Assembly (NCBI RefSeq): GCF_029945925.1
Contig: NZ_JAQSDN010000033.1
Coordinates: forward strand, 1-64,000
Source of the DNA: Polaromonas sp.
Lineage (GTDB): Bacteria > Pseudomonadota > Gammaproteobacteria > Burkholderiales > Burkholderiaceae_C
Direction: 5' to 3'
Length of the DNA: 64,000 nt
Shown: positions 26,229-34,645 of the stretch, piece by piece
Position numbering within the stretch: position 1 is the first letter of the stretch
Layout of the letters: each line of letters opens with the position of its first letter
Made by a program: the position numbers and the translations under genes
The notes under the pieces: model-generated
Database searches by the model: none
Told to the model about the DNA's origin: nothing
The model's input: the letters and a program-made list of their open reading frames with translations, nothing else

Positions 26229-26951
26229 TCAGGGCTTTTTGTCTTTGGCCGGTTTGACGGCCTTCCCGGCTTTGCCGGTTTTGCCGGCCTTTTTCAGGAC
26301 TTTCTTGAGTTCCTGGTTGAGCTCTTTCTTGAGCTGCTTGCCCTTCACGGGCTTGTCGGCGCCGGACGCTTTTTCAGGCTTGTTCTTCTTTTTTTCCTTC
26401 TTGCCCGGCTTTTCGTCCTTGGGGGCCAGCAGGGTGCCGCGGCAGTCGGGGGAACCGCACCAGCACGGGTACTCGGCCAGCAGTTTCTTGGTGTAGGGCG
26501 CGTCGATGATCAGGCCGTAGTCGTAAAACAGCTCGTCGCCGGCCTTGATATTGCGCAGCGCTTTGATGAAGACACGGCCGTCCTGCTCGTCGGCCTCGCA
26601 GTTGGGATTGCAGCTGTGGTTGATCCAGCGCGAGGAGTTGCCGCCGTACTTGGCGTCGATCACATGCTTTTCATCGATGTGAAAGTAGAAGGTGTGGTTC
26701 GGGTCCTTCGGGTCGTGCGGGTGGCGGCGCAGGGCCTCTTTCCAGGTGATCACTTCTCCCACGTATTCGATCAGCGTCTCGCCTTCGGCGAGGTCCTGCA
26801 CGGCAAACACGCCCTTGCCATGGACGTTGGACACGCGGGTTTGAATACGGCGGCCGGCGTCAGGAGCGGGCCTGGCGGGCGGGCTGGAAAGGGGGGCAGA
26901 GACCTGAGTTTTTGACACGACGTATTTTTTTGGTATGGTTAATTCATGCAT
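26229..26951 (-). CDS. SET-domain protein with post-SET zinc motif and H1-like lysine-rich tail
   Basis: About 240 residues. Residues 38-148 are a SET methyltransferase domain: HGKGVFAVQDLAEGETLIEYVGEVI, the SAM-binding and active-site RWINHSCNPNCEA (109-120), and GDELFYDYG (138-146). CWCGSPDC at 163-170 is a post-SET zinc cysteine group. The tail from about 175 is almost only K, P, A, G and E (KKEKKKNKPEK, KKELNQELKKVLKKAGK), like histone H1 or bacterial H1-like proteins. The family methylates protein lysines; in bacteria the target may be a nucleoid protein. The start is chosen at the ATG at 26951; further upstream the frame runs into an alternating purine-pyrimidine tract. Divergent from the thioredoxin-like gene. 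Confidence 0.88.
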   Translation of the reverse strand: MHELTIPKKYVVSKTQVSAPLSSPPARPAPDAGRRIQTRVSNVHGKGVFAVQDLAEGETLIEYVGEVITWKEALRRHPHDPKDPNHTFYFHIDEKHVIDAKYGGNSSRWINHSCNPNCEADEQDGRVFIKALRNIKAGDELFYDYGLIIDAPYTKKLLAEYPCWCGSPDCRGTLLAPKDEKPGKKEKKKNKPEKASGADKPVKGKQLKKELNQELKKVLKKAGKTGKAGKAVKPAKDKKP

Positions 26952-26988
26952 GTGCGCGCACATGCGGGTGCGCGCGTGCGTACGCGCG
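26945..26988. other. Alternating purine-pyrimidine tract, candidate Z-DNA
   Basis: Two runs of strict alternation, CATGCATGTGCGCGCACATG and GTGCGCGCGTGCGTACGCGCG, separated by GG, together about 44 bases. They lie in the divergent promoter region between the SET-domain gene (whose start codon is inside the tract) and the thioredoxin-like gene. Such tracts can adopt Z-DNA under negative supercoiling. Confidence 0.65.
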
Positions 26989-27025
26989 AAGCCGCTATTG
27001 TAGTGAAGCACGCAAGGAGCAAACC

Positions 27026-27544
27026 ATGTTGAACCGCCGCAAGGCCCTCGGATCCGTCGGCGCGCTGGCCGCCGCGGGCTTGGGCCTGCCTGCCTGGTCC
27101 AGGGGCTCTGACAGCCCCCTGCCCAAGGTCGGCAGCACCCTGGCTTTGCCGGCCTTGAGCCTGCTGGACGGACGTTCCTGGACGCCCGGGCAGGTGCAGG
27201 GCAAGGTGCTTGTGGTGTACTGGTGGGCCAGCTGGTGCCCTTTTTGTGCGGTGCAGTCGCCCCACATGGAGGCGTTATGGCGCGCGCAGAAGGCGCGGGG
27301 CCTGGAGGTTCTGGCGCTGTCGCTGGATAAGGAGGCCGCTGCGGCGGTCAACTATATGAAGGCCAGGGGTTACAGTTTTCCCGCCGGGATGCTGACCCCT
27401 GAAGTGGCCAAAGTGCTGCCCAAGCCGGACGGTCTGCCGGTGGTGGTGGTTGTGAAAGTCAGTGGCAAGAGCGGAAGTGTCCTGTTTGCCGAAGCCGGGG
27501 AAATGCTCCCTGAAGATGTAGAAGGTTTGAAGAAGTACTTATGA
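27026..27544 (+). CDS. Thioredoxin-like (TlpA/ResA type) exported disulfide protein
   Basis: A 172-residue protein. NRRKALGSVGALAAAGLGLPAW at the N-terminus is a signal peptide with an RR pair, possibly a Tat signal. The redoxin fold holds the active site WASWCPFCAVQSPH (C-x-x-C) and a cis-proline in GLPVVVVV. These proteins reduce disulfides or detoxify peroxides in the periplasm. GGAGC lies about 10 bases before the ATG at 27026. The stop codon overlaps the topB start (ATGA), an unusual pairing of an exported redoxin with a topoisomerase in one message, though I have seen this gene order as common in related genomes from memory only. Confidence 0.85.
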   Translation: MLNRRKALGSVGALAAAGLGLPAWSRGSDSPLPKVGSTLALPALSLLDGRSWTPGQVQGKVLVVYWWASWCPFCAVQSPHMEALWRAQKARGLEVLALSLDKEAAAAVNYMKARGYSFPAGMLTPEVAKVLPKPDGLPVVVVVKVSGKSGSVLFAEAGEMLPEDVEGLKKYL

Positions 27545-30504
27545 AAACGCTGGTGATTGCAGAAAAACCCTCGGTCGCACAGGACATCGTGCGGGCGATG
27601 ACGCCGACCGCGGGCAAGTTTGAAAAGCACGATGAGTACTTTGAGAGCGACGACTGGGTGGTCACCTCGGCCGTCGGCCACCTGGTGGAAATCCAGGCGC
27701 CGGAGGAGTTTGACGTCAAGCGCGGCAAGTGGAGTTTTGCCAACCTGCCGGTGATTCCGCCCTACTTTGACCTCAAGCCGATGGACAAGACCAAGACGCG
27801 GCTCAATGCCATCGTCAAGCTGACCAAACGCAAGGACGTGGGCGCCCTCGTCAACGCCTGTGACGCGGGCCGCGAGGGCGAGCTGATCTTCCGTCTGATC
27901 CAGCAGTACGCCAAGAGCGCACACCCGGTCAAGCGGCTGTGGCTGCAGTCGATGACGCCGGCCGCCATCCGCGAAGGTTTTGACAGCCTGCGCACCGATG
28001 CGCAGATGTTGCCGCTGGCCGACGCGGCGCGTTGCCGCTCGGAGGCCGACTGGATGGTCGGCATCAACGGCACGCGCGCCATGACGGCCTTCAATTCGCG
28101 CGACGGCGGCTTCTTTCTGACGACCGTGGGGCGCGTGCAGACGCCAACCTTGTCGGTGGTGGTCGAGCGCGAGGAAAAAATCCGCAAGTTCGTCTCCCGG
28201 GACTACTGGGAAATTCACGCGAGTTTTCTGGCCGAGGCCGGCGAGTACCCGGCCAAGTGGTTTGACCCGAAGTGGAAGAAGGCGGCCGCCAATGCCGACA
28301 ACACCGAGCCCGATGCCGAACTGAAAGCCGACCGTGTCTGGTCCGAGCGCGAGGCACTGGCGATTGCCGAGGCCGTGCGCGGCAAGGCCGCCACGGTGAC
28401 GGAAGAAAGCAAGCCGACCACGCAGGCCGCGGGGCTGCTGTTTGACCTGACCTCGCTGCAGCGCGAGGCCAACGGCAAGTTCGGATTTTCGGCCAAGACC
28501 ACGCTGTCGATTGCGCAAAGCCTGTACGAACGCCACAAAGCGCTGACCTACCCGCGTACCGATTCGCGCGCACTGCCCGAAGACTATGTGCCGGTGGTCA
28601 AGCAGACTTTTGAGATGCTGGCCGCCAGCGCCATGAAACACCTGGCCCCGCACGCGGCGACGGCGCTCAAGGGCAACTACATCAAGCCGAGCAAGCGCAT
28701 TTTCGACAACAGCAAGGTGAGCGATCACTTCGCTATCATACCAACACTGCAGGCGCCTAGCGGCCTGAGCGACGCCGAACAAAAGCTGTACGACCTGGTG
28801 GTGCGCCGCTTCATGGCGGTGTTTTTCCCGAGCGCTGAATACCTGGTCACCACACGTATTTCGCAGGCCGTCGGCCACAGCTTCAAGACCGAGGGCAAGG
28901 TGCTGGTCAAGCCGGGCTGGCTGGCGATTTACGGCAAGGAAGCCGCCGATGAAGTGGCCGACGCCAAGGAAGGCGACAAGGGCCAGAGCCTGGTGCCGGT
29001 CAAACCCGGCGAGATGGTACGCGCCGAGGTGGTCGAAGCCAAGGGGCTCAAGACGCGGCCGCCGGCCAGGTATTCAGAGGCCACCTTGCTGGGCGCGATG
29101 GAAGGCGCCGGCAAGACCATTGACGACGACGAGCTGCGCGAAGCCATGCAGGAAAAAGGCCTGGGCACGCCGGCCACGCGCGCGGCCACCATCGAGGGCC
29201 TGATCAACGAAAAGTACATGCTGCGCGAAGGCCGCGAACTGATCCCCACGGCCAAGGCCTTCCAGCTCATGACGCTGCTGCGCGGCTTGGGCGTGGAAGA
29301 ACTCTCGCGCGCCGACCTGACCGGCGAGTGGGAATACAAACTCGCGCAGATGGAACACGGCAAGCTGAGCCGCGAGACCTTCATGGCCGAAATTGCCGCC
29401 ATGACCAAGAACCTGGTCGACAAGGCCAAGGGTTACGACAAGGACACGATTCCCGGCGACTACGCCACGCTCACCGCGCCCTGCCCCAACTGCGGCGGCG
29501 TGATCAAGGAAAACTACCGGCGCTACACCTGCACCGGCAAAAAGGGCGACGATGGTTGCGGCTTCTCGTTCGGCAAGACGCCGGCCGGGCGCACCTTCGA
29601 GGTGGCCGAGGTCGAACAGTTTTTGCGCGACAAAAAAATCGGGCCGCTGGACGGCTTCCGCTCCAAGGCCGGCTGGCCTTTCACCGCCGAGATGGTCATC
29701 AAGTTCGACGAAGAGACCAAGAACTACAAGCTCGAGTTTGATTTTGGCGACGACAAGGCCGGCGAAACCGGCGAGATCGTGGACTTCAGCGCCCAGCAGT
29801 CGCTGGGCGCCTGCCCCAAGTGCGGCGCGGGCGTGTTCGAACACGGCAAGAACTACGTCTGCGAGAAGTCGGTGCCGACCAACGCGCAACCGACCCCCAG
29901 CTGCGACTTCAAGACCGGCCAGATGATCCTGCAGCAGCCGGTCGAGCGCGAGCAGATGGTCAAGCTGCTGACCAGCGGCAAGACCGATCTGCTCGACAAG
30001 TTCGTCTCCATGCGCACGCGCCGGCCCTTCAAGGCCATGCTGGCCTGGGACGCCGAAGCCGGCAAGGTGAACTTCGAATTCGCGCCTTCCAAGTTTCCGC
30101 CGCGCAAAACCGCCGGCCCGCCGCGGACCGGCACGGTGAAAACGCCGTTCGGGAAAACAGTGGCCGCGAAGACTGCCGGGCCCGCCGCGAAAAAGGCGGC
30201 TGCCAAGAAAGTCGCAGCCAAAAAAGCACCCGCTGCCAAAACCGCCAAACCCAAAGTGCCGCGCGTGGCCAAGCCAGGCAGCGGCCTGAAACCCAGCGAC
30301 GCGTTGGCCGCGGTGATAGGCGCCGAGCCGGTGGCCCGCACCCAGGTCATCAAGAAACTCTGGGATTACATCAAGGCCGAAGGCCTTCAGGACGCGGCCA
30401 ACAAACGCGCCATCAACGCCGATGCCAAGCTGCTGGCCGTGTTCGGCAAGCCGCAGGTAACGATGTTTGAACTGGCGGGGATTGTCGGGAAGCACCTGAG
30501 CTGA
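27541..30504 (+). CDS. topB: DNA topoisomerase III with C-terminal SWIB domain
   Basis: A 987-residue type IA topoisomerase. The Toprim domain starts at residue 1 (LVIAEKPSVAQDIVRAM) with DAGREGELIFRLI; the active-site tyrosine is Y337 in LTYPRTDSRALP. The core continues to about residue 620, followed by two zinc-ribbon-like segments (CPNCGG...CTGKKGDDGCGFSFG, and CPKCGAGVF...C) and a Lys/Ala-rich linker (residues about 870-910, AAKKAAAKKVAAKK). Residues about 915-987 form a SWIB/MDM2-like domain (LKPSDALAAVIGAEPVARTQVIKKLWDYIKAEGLQD, KLLAVFGKPQVTMFELAGIVGKHL). SWIB fusions to topoisomerase are known in Chlamydia and some proteobacteria. It removes negative supercoils and decatenates; the start overlaps the redoxin stop by four bases. 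Confidence 0.95.
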   Translation: MKTLVIAEKPSVAQDIVRAMTPTAGKFEKHDEYFESDDWVVTSAVGHLVEIQAPEEFDVKRGKWSFANLPVIPPYFDLKPMDKTKTRLNAIVKLTKRKDVGALVNACDAGREGELIFRLIQQYAKSAHPVKRLWLQSMTPAAIREGFDSLRTDAQMLPLADAARCRSEADWMVGINGTRAMTAFNSRDGGFFLTTVGRVQTPTLSVVVEREEKIRKFVSRDYWEIHASFLAEAGEYPAKWFDPKWKKAAANADNTEPDAELKADRVWSEREALAIAEAVRGKAATVTEESKPTTQAAGLLFDLTSLQREANGKFGFSAKTTLSIAQSLYERHKALTYPRTDSRALPEDYVPVVKQTFEMLAASAMKHLAPHAATALKGNYIKPSKRIFDNSKVSDHFAIIPTLQAPSGLSDAEQKLYDLVVRRFMAVFFPSAEYLVTTRISQAVGHSFKTEGKVLVKPGWLAIYGKEAADEVADAKEGDKGQSLVPVKPGEMVRAEVVEAKGLKTRPPARYSEATLLGAMEGAGKTIDDDELREAMQEKGLGTPATRAATIEGLINEKYMLREGRELIPTAKAFQLMTLLRGLGVEELSRADLTGEWEYKLAQMEHGKLSRETFMAEIAAMTKNLVDKAKGYDKDTIPGDYATLTAPCPNCGGVIKENYRRYTCTGKKGDDGCGFSFGKTPAGRTFEVAEVEQFLRDKKIGPLDGFRSKAGWPFTAEMVIKFDEETKNYKLEFDFGDDKAGETGEIVDFSAQQSLGACPKCGAGVFEHGKNYVCEKSVPTNAQPTPSCDFKTGQMILQQPVEREQMVKLLTSGKTDLLDKFVSMRTRRPFKAMLAWDAEAGKVNFEFAPSKFPPRKTAGPPRTGTVKTPFGKTVAAKTAGPAAKKAAAKKVAAKKAPAAKTAKPKVPRVAKPGSGLKPSDALAAVIGAEPVARTQVIKKLWDYIKAEGLQDAANKRAINADAKLLAVFGKPQVTMFELAGIVGKHLS

Positions 30505-30519
30505 GGCTCAGGTATTCCA

Positions 30520-30555
30520 CTGCCCGAGGGCCGGCCGCGGATGGCCGGTGGGCAG
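30520..30555. terminator. Hairpin between convergent topB and binding-protein genes
   Basis: CTGCCC and GGGCAG close a large stem that also pairs GGCCGGC with GGCCGGT. It lies 15 bases after the topB stop and 20 before the end of the opposing gene, and could serve both as a terminator. Confidence 0.5.
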
Positions 30556-30574
30556 CGGAAGTGTCAGCGGGGCA

Positions 30575-31567
30575 TCAGTTGGCGGTCATGCGCAGTTTCT
30601 GGTCGAGGAACTCGTTGGTGAACATGGTGGCCGGCTCGAACGGCTTGTCGATGCCAATCAGGTCTTTCACCAAGTCATAGTCGGCCTTCACGCGAGCGTT
30701 GTCAAAGCTGCCCAGGGCAACCTTGGTCGTGGCGTCGTCCCGCATCAGTTGTTTGATGCGTTCCCACTGGTCGCGCTGGTTGTCCGGGTTCAAGCCGCTG
30801 ACATCCGCAGTCAGCGCTTGCAGGCAGGGGGAAAAATCCTTGACACATTCCGCATAGGCGCGTTGCGTCACGGCGACAAATTTCCTGATGCGTTCGGTAT
30901 TGGCCGCGAGATAGGCGCCGTTGACCACAAACGCATTGCCATACACATTGACGCCGATCGAGCGCCAAGCCACAAAGCCCAGGTCGGCGCCGAATTCGCG
31001 AACCTTGAGGTCATGTTCGTTGTAGAAGTCGCTGATGATGTCGACCGACTTGCTTTTCAGCGCGGCGACCTTGGCAGGAGGGCTGATATTCACAAAGGTC
31101 ACGGCGGTCGGCGCCAGGCCGGTTTTTTTGGCGAAGGCGGGCCACATCAGGCGCGAGGCATCGCCGGGTGGGTTGCCGATCTTGCGGCCGGTAAAGTCCG
31201 TGGGGCCATTGATTCCGGACGATTTGAGCCAGTAAAAGCCTTGCGGGGAGTTGGCGTAAATCACCATGACGGCCTTGAGGTCTGCGCCTTTGCCCCTGGC
31301 CTGCATGGCGGTGGGGAAGTCGGCGATGCCGACGTCGGCGCCGCCCGAGCCCACACGTTGGGCTGCCACGCCCGAGCCCCGGCCGGCCTCGATCTTGAGG
31401 TCGATCCCGACGTCGTTGTACCAGCCTTTGGATTTTGCGTAGTAGATCGGCGAATGATCCGCCGTGGGCGTCCAGTTCAACATCAGGCTCATGGGGTCTG
31501 CCGCCATGGCAAAGGAGGCACTTGTCGCCAACAATACGGTGGCGGCGGATTTCACTAGTCTTCGCAT
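30575..31567 (-). CDS. ABC transporter substrate-binding protein, NMT1/SsuA type
   Basis: A 330-residue periplasmic receptor with a signal peptide (about residues 1-22, ending FAMAA). Its opening MLNWTPTADHSPIYYAKSKGWYNDVGIDLKIE is the hallmark of the NMT1/THI5/SsuA group that binds thiamine precursors, sulfonates, taurine or similar compounds. The rest (GGADVGIADFPTAMQAR, GRKIGNPPGDASRLMWPAFAKKTG) also fits. It is divergent from the TetR gene and shares its operator at 31626. The permease and ATPase of the same transporter class sit at 33833 and 37632, so this is very likely their receptor although it is transcribed separately. Confidence 0.9.
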   Translation of the reverse strand: MRRLVKSAATVLLATSASFAMAADPMSLMLNWTPTADHSPIYYAKSKGWYNDVGIDLKIEAGRGSGVAAQRVGSGGADVGIADFPTAMQARGKGADLKAVMVIYANSPQGFYWLKSSGINGPTDFTGRKIGNPPGDASRLMWPAFAKKTGLAPTAVTFVNISPPAKVAALKSKSVDIISDFYNEHDLKVREFGADLGFVAWRSIGVNVYGNAFVVNGAYLAANTERIRKFVAVTQRAYAECVKDFSPCLQALTADVSGLNPDNQRDQWERIKQLMRDDATTKVALGSFDNARVKADYDLVKDLIGIDKPFEPATMFTNEFLDQKLRMTAN

Positions 31568-31625
31568 GGTTCAACTCCAGGAAATGAAGGATGGATCGGA
31601 TGGGACGCTTTCCAGTTTATATTAC

Positions 31626-31640
31626 CAACTGTTTGGTTGA
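31626..31640. promoter_or_regulatory. TetR operator, copy 1
   Basis: CAACTGTTTGGTTGA lies in the 82-base region between the divergent binding-protein and TetR genes and contains the palindrome ACCAA-N4-TTGGT (31624-31638). A 15-base copy differing in two bases is at 33761-33775 upstream of the ABC operon. The pairing of the two sites supports one regulator, most simply the adjacent TetR protein, controlling all three promoters. Confidence 0.7.
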
Positions 31641-31649
31641 GAAGCAAAT

Positions 31650-32303
31650 ATGGCCACTTTAGTAAAAACCCCTGACCCTGCACTGACGCCCAGGCGCGAC
31701 GCTTCCGTCGCCAGGGCTGCCCTCATCGCAGCTGCCGTGGCGGAGTTTTCGCGCAAGGGTTTTGCCGGCGCGCGCGTCGACGAGATCGCGGCGGCGGCGG
31801 GCGTCAACAAGCAGCTGGTCTACCACTATTTCGACAGCAAGCAGGGGCTTTACCTTGTGGCGCTGGAGTCGGTTTACGCCGAGATCCGGGAGAAGGAGCA
31901 GAAGCTGTCGCTCGGGGCGCTGGAGCCCATGGAGGCCATGGCCCAGCTGGTGGGATTCTCATTCGACTACCTTGCCGAGCATCCGGAATTCATTGCCCTG
32001 CTGACCGACGAGAACCGCAACCAGGGCAGCCACATCCTGGCGTCCGAGCGTCTGCAGAAGATGCACTCGCCGTTCATCGAGATGCTGGAGGCCACGCTGG
32101 AGCGCGGGGTGGCGGCGGGCGTGTTCCGCGCTGATTTTGACGCGATCAACCTCTATATCTCGATCGCTGGCATTTCGTATTTCTTCTTTTCGAACAACCA
32201 CACGCTTTCGGCCATCTTCGGCAAGCCGCTGGGCTCGCGTGGTGCCTTGGTGCAACGCCGTCGCCATGTGATCGACTTTGCGCTCAACGCCCTGAGGCCC
32301 TGA
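31650..32303 (+). CDS. TetR/AcrR-family transcriptional regulator
   Basis: A 217-residue repressor. The TetR helix-turn-helix is at about 18-65: [58 protein letters not shown], with the recognition helix [10 protein letters not shown]. The remaining helical domain ([21 protein letters not shown]) is the ligand-binding and dimerisation part, of the type seen in RutR- or YcfQ-like regulators. The operator 31626-31640 lies just upstream of its own ATG. It probably represses itself, the divergent binding protein and the operon at 33833. The ligand is unknown and is likely the transported compound or a breakdown product. Confidence 0.93.
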   Translation: MATLVKTPDPALTPRRDASVARAALIAAAVAEFSRKGFAGARVDEIAAAAGVNKQLVYHYFDSKQGLYLVALESVYAEIREKEQKLSLGALEPMEAMAQLVGFSFDYLAEHPEFIALLTDENRNQGSHILASERLQKMHSPFIEMLEATLERGVAAGVFRADFDAINLYISIAGISYFFFSNNHTLSAIFGKPLGSRGALVQRRRHVIDFALNALRP

Positions 32304-32341
32304 CGCCCCATGCACCCTTGCACCGTGGATCCGGCCCGGCG

Positions 32342-33709
32342 ATGACCCTCAGTGTCCTGGATGTCTTCAAGATTGGCATCGGCCCGTCGAGTTCGCACAC
32401 GGTAGGCCCGATGCGTGCTGCTGCCCGTTTTGTGCGCTGCCTGGAGCAGGGCGGGCTGCTCGAACAAACCGCCGCAGTGCGCACTGAGTTGTATGGCTCG
32501 CTGGGGGCTACAGGCAAGGGCCACGGCAGCGGAAAGGCGGTGATTCTGGGGCTGCTGGGCGAGGAGCCGGACCGCGTCGACACGTCGGCGGTGGATGCCC
32601 GGCTGCTGCAGATTCGCGGCGACCAAAGCCTGCGCCTGAAGGGCCGGCACACCGTGCGTTTTGTGGAAACAGAGCACCTGCTGTATTTTCGCAAGAGCCT
32701 GCCGTTCCATCCCAACGGCATGCGTTTTGTGGCACTGTCTGCCGACGGTGACATGCTGTGCACCCGCGACTACTACTCGGTGGGCGGCGGTTTTGTGGTG
32801 GATGACGGCGCCCAGACGCTGGCCCGGCCCGGCCCACCGGTACCTTTCCCTTTCACCACAGGGGACCAGCTCCTGGGCCTGTGCCATGCGCAGGGCCTGC
32901 CGGTCAGCGCACTGATGCGTGCCAATGAAGCGGCGCTGCGGCCCGGGGCCGAGACCTCGGCCGGTCTGGCGCGAATCTGGACCGTGATGCAGGAATGTGT
33001 GCGCAGCGGGTGCGCCCGCGAGGGCGTGTTGCCCGGGCCCATGCGTTTGAAGCGCCGGGCCCCCGACCTGCTGAGGCAGCTCAACAGCCAGCCCCAGGCC
33101 GGGCTGACCGACCCGCTGGTCGTGCTGGACTGGGTCAGCCTTTACGCCCTGGCCGTCAACGAGGAAAACGCCGGCGGCGGGCGCGTGGTGACGGCGCCGA
33201 CCAACGGCGCGGCCGGCATCATCCCGGCGGTGCTGCATTACTACACCCGCTTCATCCATGGGGCGAATGCCGAAGGCGTGGAGCGGTTTTTGCTGACGGC
33301 TGCAGCGATCGCCCTTCTGTACAAGGAAAACGCCTCGCTCTCGGGTGCCGAGGTGGGCTGCCAGGGCGAGGTGGGCGTGGCTTGTTCCATGGCTGCGGGC
33401 GCGCTGGCCGAGGTGCTGGGCGGCACGCCGGCGCAGGTGGAAAACGCCGCGGAGATCGGCATGGAACACAACCTGGGCCTGACCTGCGATCCGGTGGGCG
33501 GCCTGGTGCAGGTGCCCTGCATAGAGCGCAACGCCATGGGGGCGATCAAAGCCATCCATGCCGCACGCATGGCGCTGCGCGGTGACGGCAGCCATTCGGT
33601 GTCGCTGGACCAGGTCATCAAGACCATGCGTGAGACCGGTGCCGACATGAAGACCAAATACAAGGAAACCTCACGCGGCGGCCTGGCGGTCAACGTGATC
33701 GAGTGTTAG
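32342..33709 (+). CDS. sdaA: L-serine ammonia-lyase, single-chain
   Basis: A 455-residue serine deaminase that turns L-serine into pyruvate and ammonia using a 4Fe-4S cluster. Alpha and beta parts are fused: the beta-type start [24 protein letters not shown], and the alpha-type half with [48 protein letters not shown], whose cysteines bind the cluster. Start at the ATG at 32342 rather than 32318, as the family sequence begins there. It lies 38 bases after the TetR gene on the same strand and may be read from that promoter, then the operator and promoter of the ABC operon follow. Whether serine is part of that pathway is an open question. Confidence 0.95.
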   Translation: MTLSVLDVFKIGIGPSSSHTVGPMRAAARFVRCLEQGGLLEQTAAVRTELYGSLGATGKGHGSGKAVILGLLGEEPDRVDTSAVDARLLQIRGDQSLRLKGRHTVRFVETEHLLYFRKSLPFHPNGMRFVALSADGDMLCTRDYYSVGGGFVVDDGAQTLARPGPPVPFPFTTGDQLLGLCHAQGLPVSALMRANEAALRPGAETSAGLARIWTVMQECVRSGCAREGVLPGPMRLKRRAPDLLRQLNSQPQAGLTDPLVVLDWVSLYALAVNEENAGGGRVVTAPTNGAAGIIPAVLHYYTRFIHGANAEGVERFLLTAAAIALLYKENASLSGAEVGCQGEVGVACSMAAGALAEVLGGTPAQVENAAEIGMEHNLGLTCDPVGGLVQVPCIERNAMGAIKAIHAARMALRGDGSHSVSLDQVIKTMRETGADMKTKYKETSRGGLAVNVIEC

Positions 33710-33760
33710 TCCCGCGAGTCCCGCGCTCTGCTGGCTGTGCCCGTTGAGTTGAAATCAATT

Positions 33761-33775
33761 CAACTAGTTGGTTGA
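33761..33775. promoter_or_regulatory. TetR operator, copy 2
   Basis: CAACTAGTTGGTTGA, a two-base variant of the site at 31626. It overlaps the -35 element of the promoter at 33772, which is where a repressor would block polymerase. CAACTAGTTG inside it is a perfect ten-base palindrome. Confidence 0.72.
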
Positions 33776-33800
33776 CAATGGGCCGAGGCAAATCTATTAT
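33772..33800 (+). promoter_or_regulatory. Sigma-70 promoter of the ABC/epimerase operon
   Basis: TTGACA, a 17-base spacer, then TATTAT, a near-consensus housekeeping promoter that ends 32 bases before the ATG at 33833. The TetR operator overlaps its -35. Strong enough that repression seems required. Confidence 0.75.
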
Positions 33801-33832
33801 TCGCAAATGACTGTTTGCGCGAAGGAATTCAC

Positions 33833-34645
33833 ATGAAGGCTCCCCTCGATGGTGTGGCGTTGGCTGTTGCGCCGGAGCCGGACGGCAGCGGGCCGCCCTG
33901 GCGGCGCTGGGGAGCCATTGTGGGCATCCATCTGGCCGGCGTGTTGCTCTGGGAAGCCGTGGTGCGCATTTTCGCCATCCAGTCCTTCATCCTTCCGGCG
34001 CCCTCGCGTGTGCTGGCGACCCTGGGCAATACCAACCTGAGCTGGCTCAGCAACACCACGGTCACGGCGATCGAGATTTTCGGTGGCTATGCCTTGGGAC
34101 TGGTGCTGGGCATCCTGTGCGCCCTGCTGTTCATCACCAGCCGCCGGCTCACGCTGCTTGTGTTTCCGGTGCTGGTCACGCTGAACATGATTCCCAAGGT
34201 GGCGCTCGGGCCGCTGGTCATCGTCTGGTTCAGCTACGGCATAGGCACCAATATCCTGATTACCTTCAGCCTGTGCTTCTTCCCCATCCTGCTGACCACC
34301 ATTCGCGGCCTCAATGAGACCGAGCCCGAGTTGCTGGACCTGGTGCGTGCCCTCAAAGGCTCACGCTGGCAGCTGTTTCGCTACATCCAGCTGCCGGGCT
34401 CCCTGCCCTATGTGTTTTCCGGGATGAAAGTCGCCACCATCCTGGCGGTGGCCGGCGCTGTTGTCGGCGAGTTCATCGCTTCCGACAAGGGACTGGGTTA
34501 CCTGATGATCCAGCTGCAGGCCTCCCTCGACACCCCTGCCGTTTTCATGGCCGTGCTGCTCATCACCGGGCTGGGCGTGCTGCTTTACCTGCTGGTCCTC
34601 CTGCTGGAGCGGCTCTTCATCACTCAAGACGCAAGAATTCAATGA
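33833..34645 (+). CDS. ABC transporter permease, SsuC/TauC type
   Basis: About 270 residues with six hydrophobic segments. The EAA-loop region is [43 protein letters not shown], typical of SsuC, TauC and ThiX-like permeases. GAAGGAATT precedes the ATG at 33833. It is the first gene of a five-gene operon; its stop overlaps the next start (ATGA). It should work with the binding protein at 30575 and the ATPase at 37632. The N-terminal 25 residues are cytoplasmic. Confidence 0.93.
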   Translation: MKAPLDGVALAVAPEPDGSGPPWRRWGAIVGIHLAGVLLWEAVVRIFAIQSFILPAPSRVLATLGNTNLSWLSNTTVTAIEIFGGYALGLVLGILCALLFITSRRLTLLVFPVLVTLNMIPKVALGPLVIVWFSYGIGTNILITFSLCFFPILLTTIRGLNETEPELLDLVRALKGSRWQLFRYIQLPGSLPYVFSGMKVATILAVAGAVVGEFIASDKGLGYLMIQLQASLDTPAVFMAVLLITGLGVLLYLLVLLLERLFITQDARIQ

